Source of the DNA: JABCPE02 sp963530295
GTDB taxonomy: Bacteria; Bacteroidota; Bacteroidia; Flavobacteriales; Weeksellaceae
NCBI GenBank assembly: GCA_963530295.1
Contig: CAUSCF010000028.1
Span: 1-16,254 of the forward strand
Length of the DNA stretch: 16,254 bases
Reading direction: 5' to 3'
Positions 15,262 to 16,254 of this stretch are shown here, in pieces. Under the pieces are notes generated by a model, which was not told the origin of the DNA, did not search any database, and worked only from the letters and a program-made list of their open reading frames with translations. How positions within the stretch are numbered: the first letter of the stretch is position 1; each line of letters begins with the position of its first letter. Made by a program: the position numbers and the translations under genes.

Positions 15262-16254
15262 TTATTTAGTTTTTAATATCTTAAAAATTTCATCCACAAT
15301 TTCCTTTGCTGCATTTGGTTTTGCAAAGAATTTTAGATTGCTGGACATTTCTTTTCTCAAATTCTCGTCTTCGCAGATTTCCATCAGCGTATTCCAGAAT
15401 TTCTCATTCATTTCTGAATCTTTGACCATTTTGGCTGCATTTTTTTCCACCAAAGCCATTGCATTTTTGGTCTGATGGTCTTCCGCTGCATAAGGGAACG
15501 GCACCAAAAGAATTGGCTTTCCTACTACTGCCAGCTCAGAAATCGCGATGGCTCCCGCTCTTGACACGATAACATCCGCCGCCGAGTATGCCAATGCCAT
15601 ATCTGAGATAAACTCCTTGATTTGAATTCCTTGCTCACCACCTCCACATTGCGAAGTAATATTCTGATATTCAAGCTTTCCTGTCTGCCATACCAACTGG
15701 ATATTTTTTTCCTTTAATTTAGGTAAAAGCTCTTTCCAAGCGTTATTCAGGGTTTTTGAGCCTAATGAACCGCCCACAGAAAGAATGGTAAGTTTATTTG
15801 GGTTTAAGCCCATTTTTTCCTTCGCTTCATTGGTATTTATAATATCTGTGACGATGTTTTCTCGGATAGGATTTCCTGTAAATACCGCAGGAAGAAAGCT
15901 GCTCATATTGGGATATCCCATGAAAACGGCTTTGGCTCTTTTTCCGAGAAACTGATTGGTTTTCCCTAAAATGGAGTTTTGTTCCTGTACAAAAATCGGA
16001 ACGCCGAGGGATGACGCCACATACAGAGCAGGACCAGAAGCAAAACCGCCTGTCCCGACAGCAAAATCTGGTTTAAAGTTTTTAATAATCTTTCTCGCTT
16101 TCCATAAACTAGAAATAACTTTGAAAGGAAGACCGATGTTTTTAAGCAAATTTCCTCTGTCAAAACCAGCGATATTCAGCCCTTCTATTCTAAATCCAGC
16201 CTGAGGGACTTTCTCCATTTCCATTTTTCCATTCGCTCCCACGAACAAAAACTC
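15262..16254 (-). CDS. murG: MurG, lipid II synthase, partial (N-terminus outside window)
   Basis: Peripheral inner-membrane glycosyltransferase (GT28) that transfers GlcNAc from UDP-GlcNAc to lipid I, making lipid II. The frame is open to the right edge. Codon 16252-16254 encodes Glu, followed by FLFVGANGKMEMEKVP, which is the interior of MurG, so the TTG at 16248 is not the start. About 35 residues, including the GGTGGH loop, lie beyond the window. In the 330 visible residues: GTGGFASGP (67-75), VQEQNSILGKTNQ (89-101), the nucleotide loop SVGGSLGSKTLN (159-170), WQTGK (189-193), and the UDP-GlcNAc-binding block SRAGAIAISELAVVGKP (231-247) with VPFPYAAEDHQ (251-261). The gene is complete at its 3' end and starts the cluster seen here. 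Confidence 0.97.
   Translation of the reverse strand, partial: EFLFVGANGKMEMEKVPQAGFRIEGLNIAGFDRGNLLKNIGLPFKVISSLWKARKIIKNFKPDFAVGTGGFASGPALYVASSLGVPIFVQEQNSILGKTNQFLGKRAKAVFMGYPNMSSFLPAVFTGNPIRENIVTDIINTNEAKEKMGLNPNKLTILSVGGSLGSKTLNNAWKELLPKLKEKNIQLVWQTGKLEYQNITSQCGGGEQGIQIKEFISDMALAYSAADVIVSRAGAIAISELAVVGKPILLVPFPYAAEDHQTKNAMALVEKNAAKMVKDSEMNEKFWNTLMEICEDENLRKEMSSNLKFFAKPNAAKEIVDEIFKILKTK

Noticed and set aside
16246..16248. TTG as the start of murG
   Set aside because: The frame stays open to the window edge with MurG-like residues before it, and the N-terminal GGTGGH region would be missing.

Overview
The window is an AT-rich chromosomal segment that looks like it comes from a flavobacterium (Bacteroidota, Flavobacteriales; the Chryseobacterium/Weeksellaceae group is my best guess, and no species can be named). 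The reasons are a SusC/SusD-type outer-membrane pair, promoter-like TAnnTTTG elements, no Shine-Dalgarno sequences before the genes, a murG-murC-ftsQ-ftsA-ftsZ order without ddl, and a very long FtsZ tail. Nothing indicates a plasmid, phage or insertion sequence.

Layout. Positions 46-214 hold a tandem array of a 42-bp unit with a perfect palindromic core, lying directly against the 3' end of argS (minus strand). Upstream of argS is a minus-strand susC-susD-like operon (6396 to 2071). It ends in a rho-independent terminator, and the probable argS promoter follows within a few bases. A divergent promoter region (6397-6524) separates susC from plus-strand rnhB (RNase HII). Next come a DAACS-family dicarboxylate/amino-acid:cation symporter with its own promoter-like motif, and a small secreted, probably beta-barrel protein whose start overlaps the symporter's end. 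A bidirectional hairpin (9118-9146) closes both this plus-strand group and the converging division operon.

From 9151 to the right edge everything is on the minus strand and tightly packed. Read in the direction of transcription it is murG (5' end outside the window), an unrecognised four-cysteine zinc-ribbon protein, murC, ftsQ, ftsA and ftsZ. This is the distal part of the dcw (division and cell wall) cluster. MurG makes lipid II, MurC adds the first amino acid to UDP-MurNAc, FtsQ links division proteins in the envelope, and FtsA tethers the FtsZ ring to the membrane.

Most of the window is conventional housekeeping. The items most worth a second look are the palindromic repeat array, the zinc-ribbon gene between murG and murC, the FtsZ tail with an IPAF-type motif that is not at the terminus, an in-frame 24-bp duplication in ftsA, a symporter with an N-terminal extension and an Asp-to-Asn change at a cation-site position, and the small barrel-like protein coupled to that symporter. 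I saw no clear evidence of an entirely new multi-gene system.
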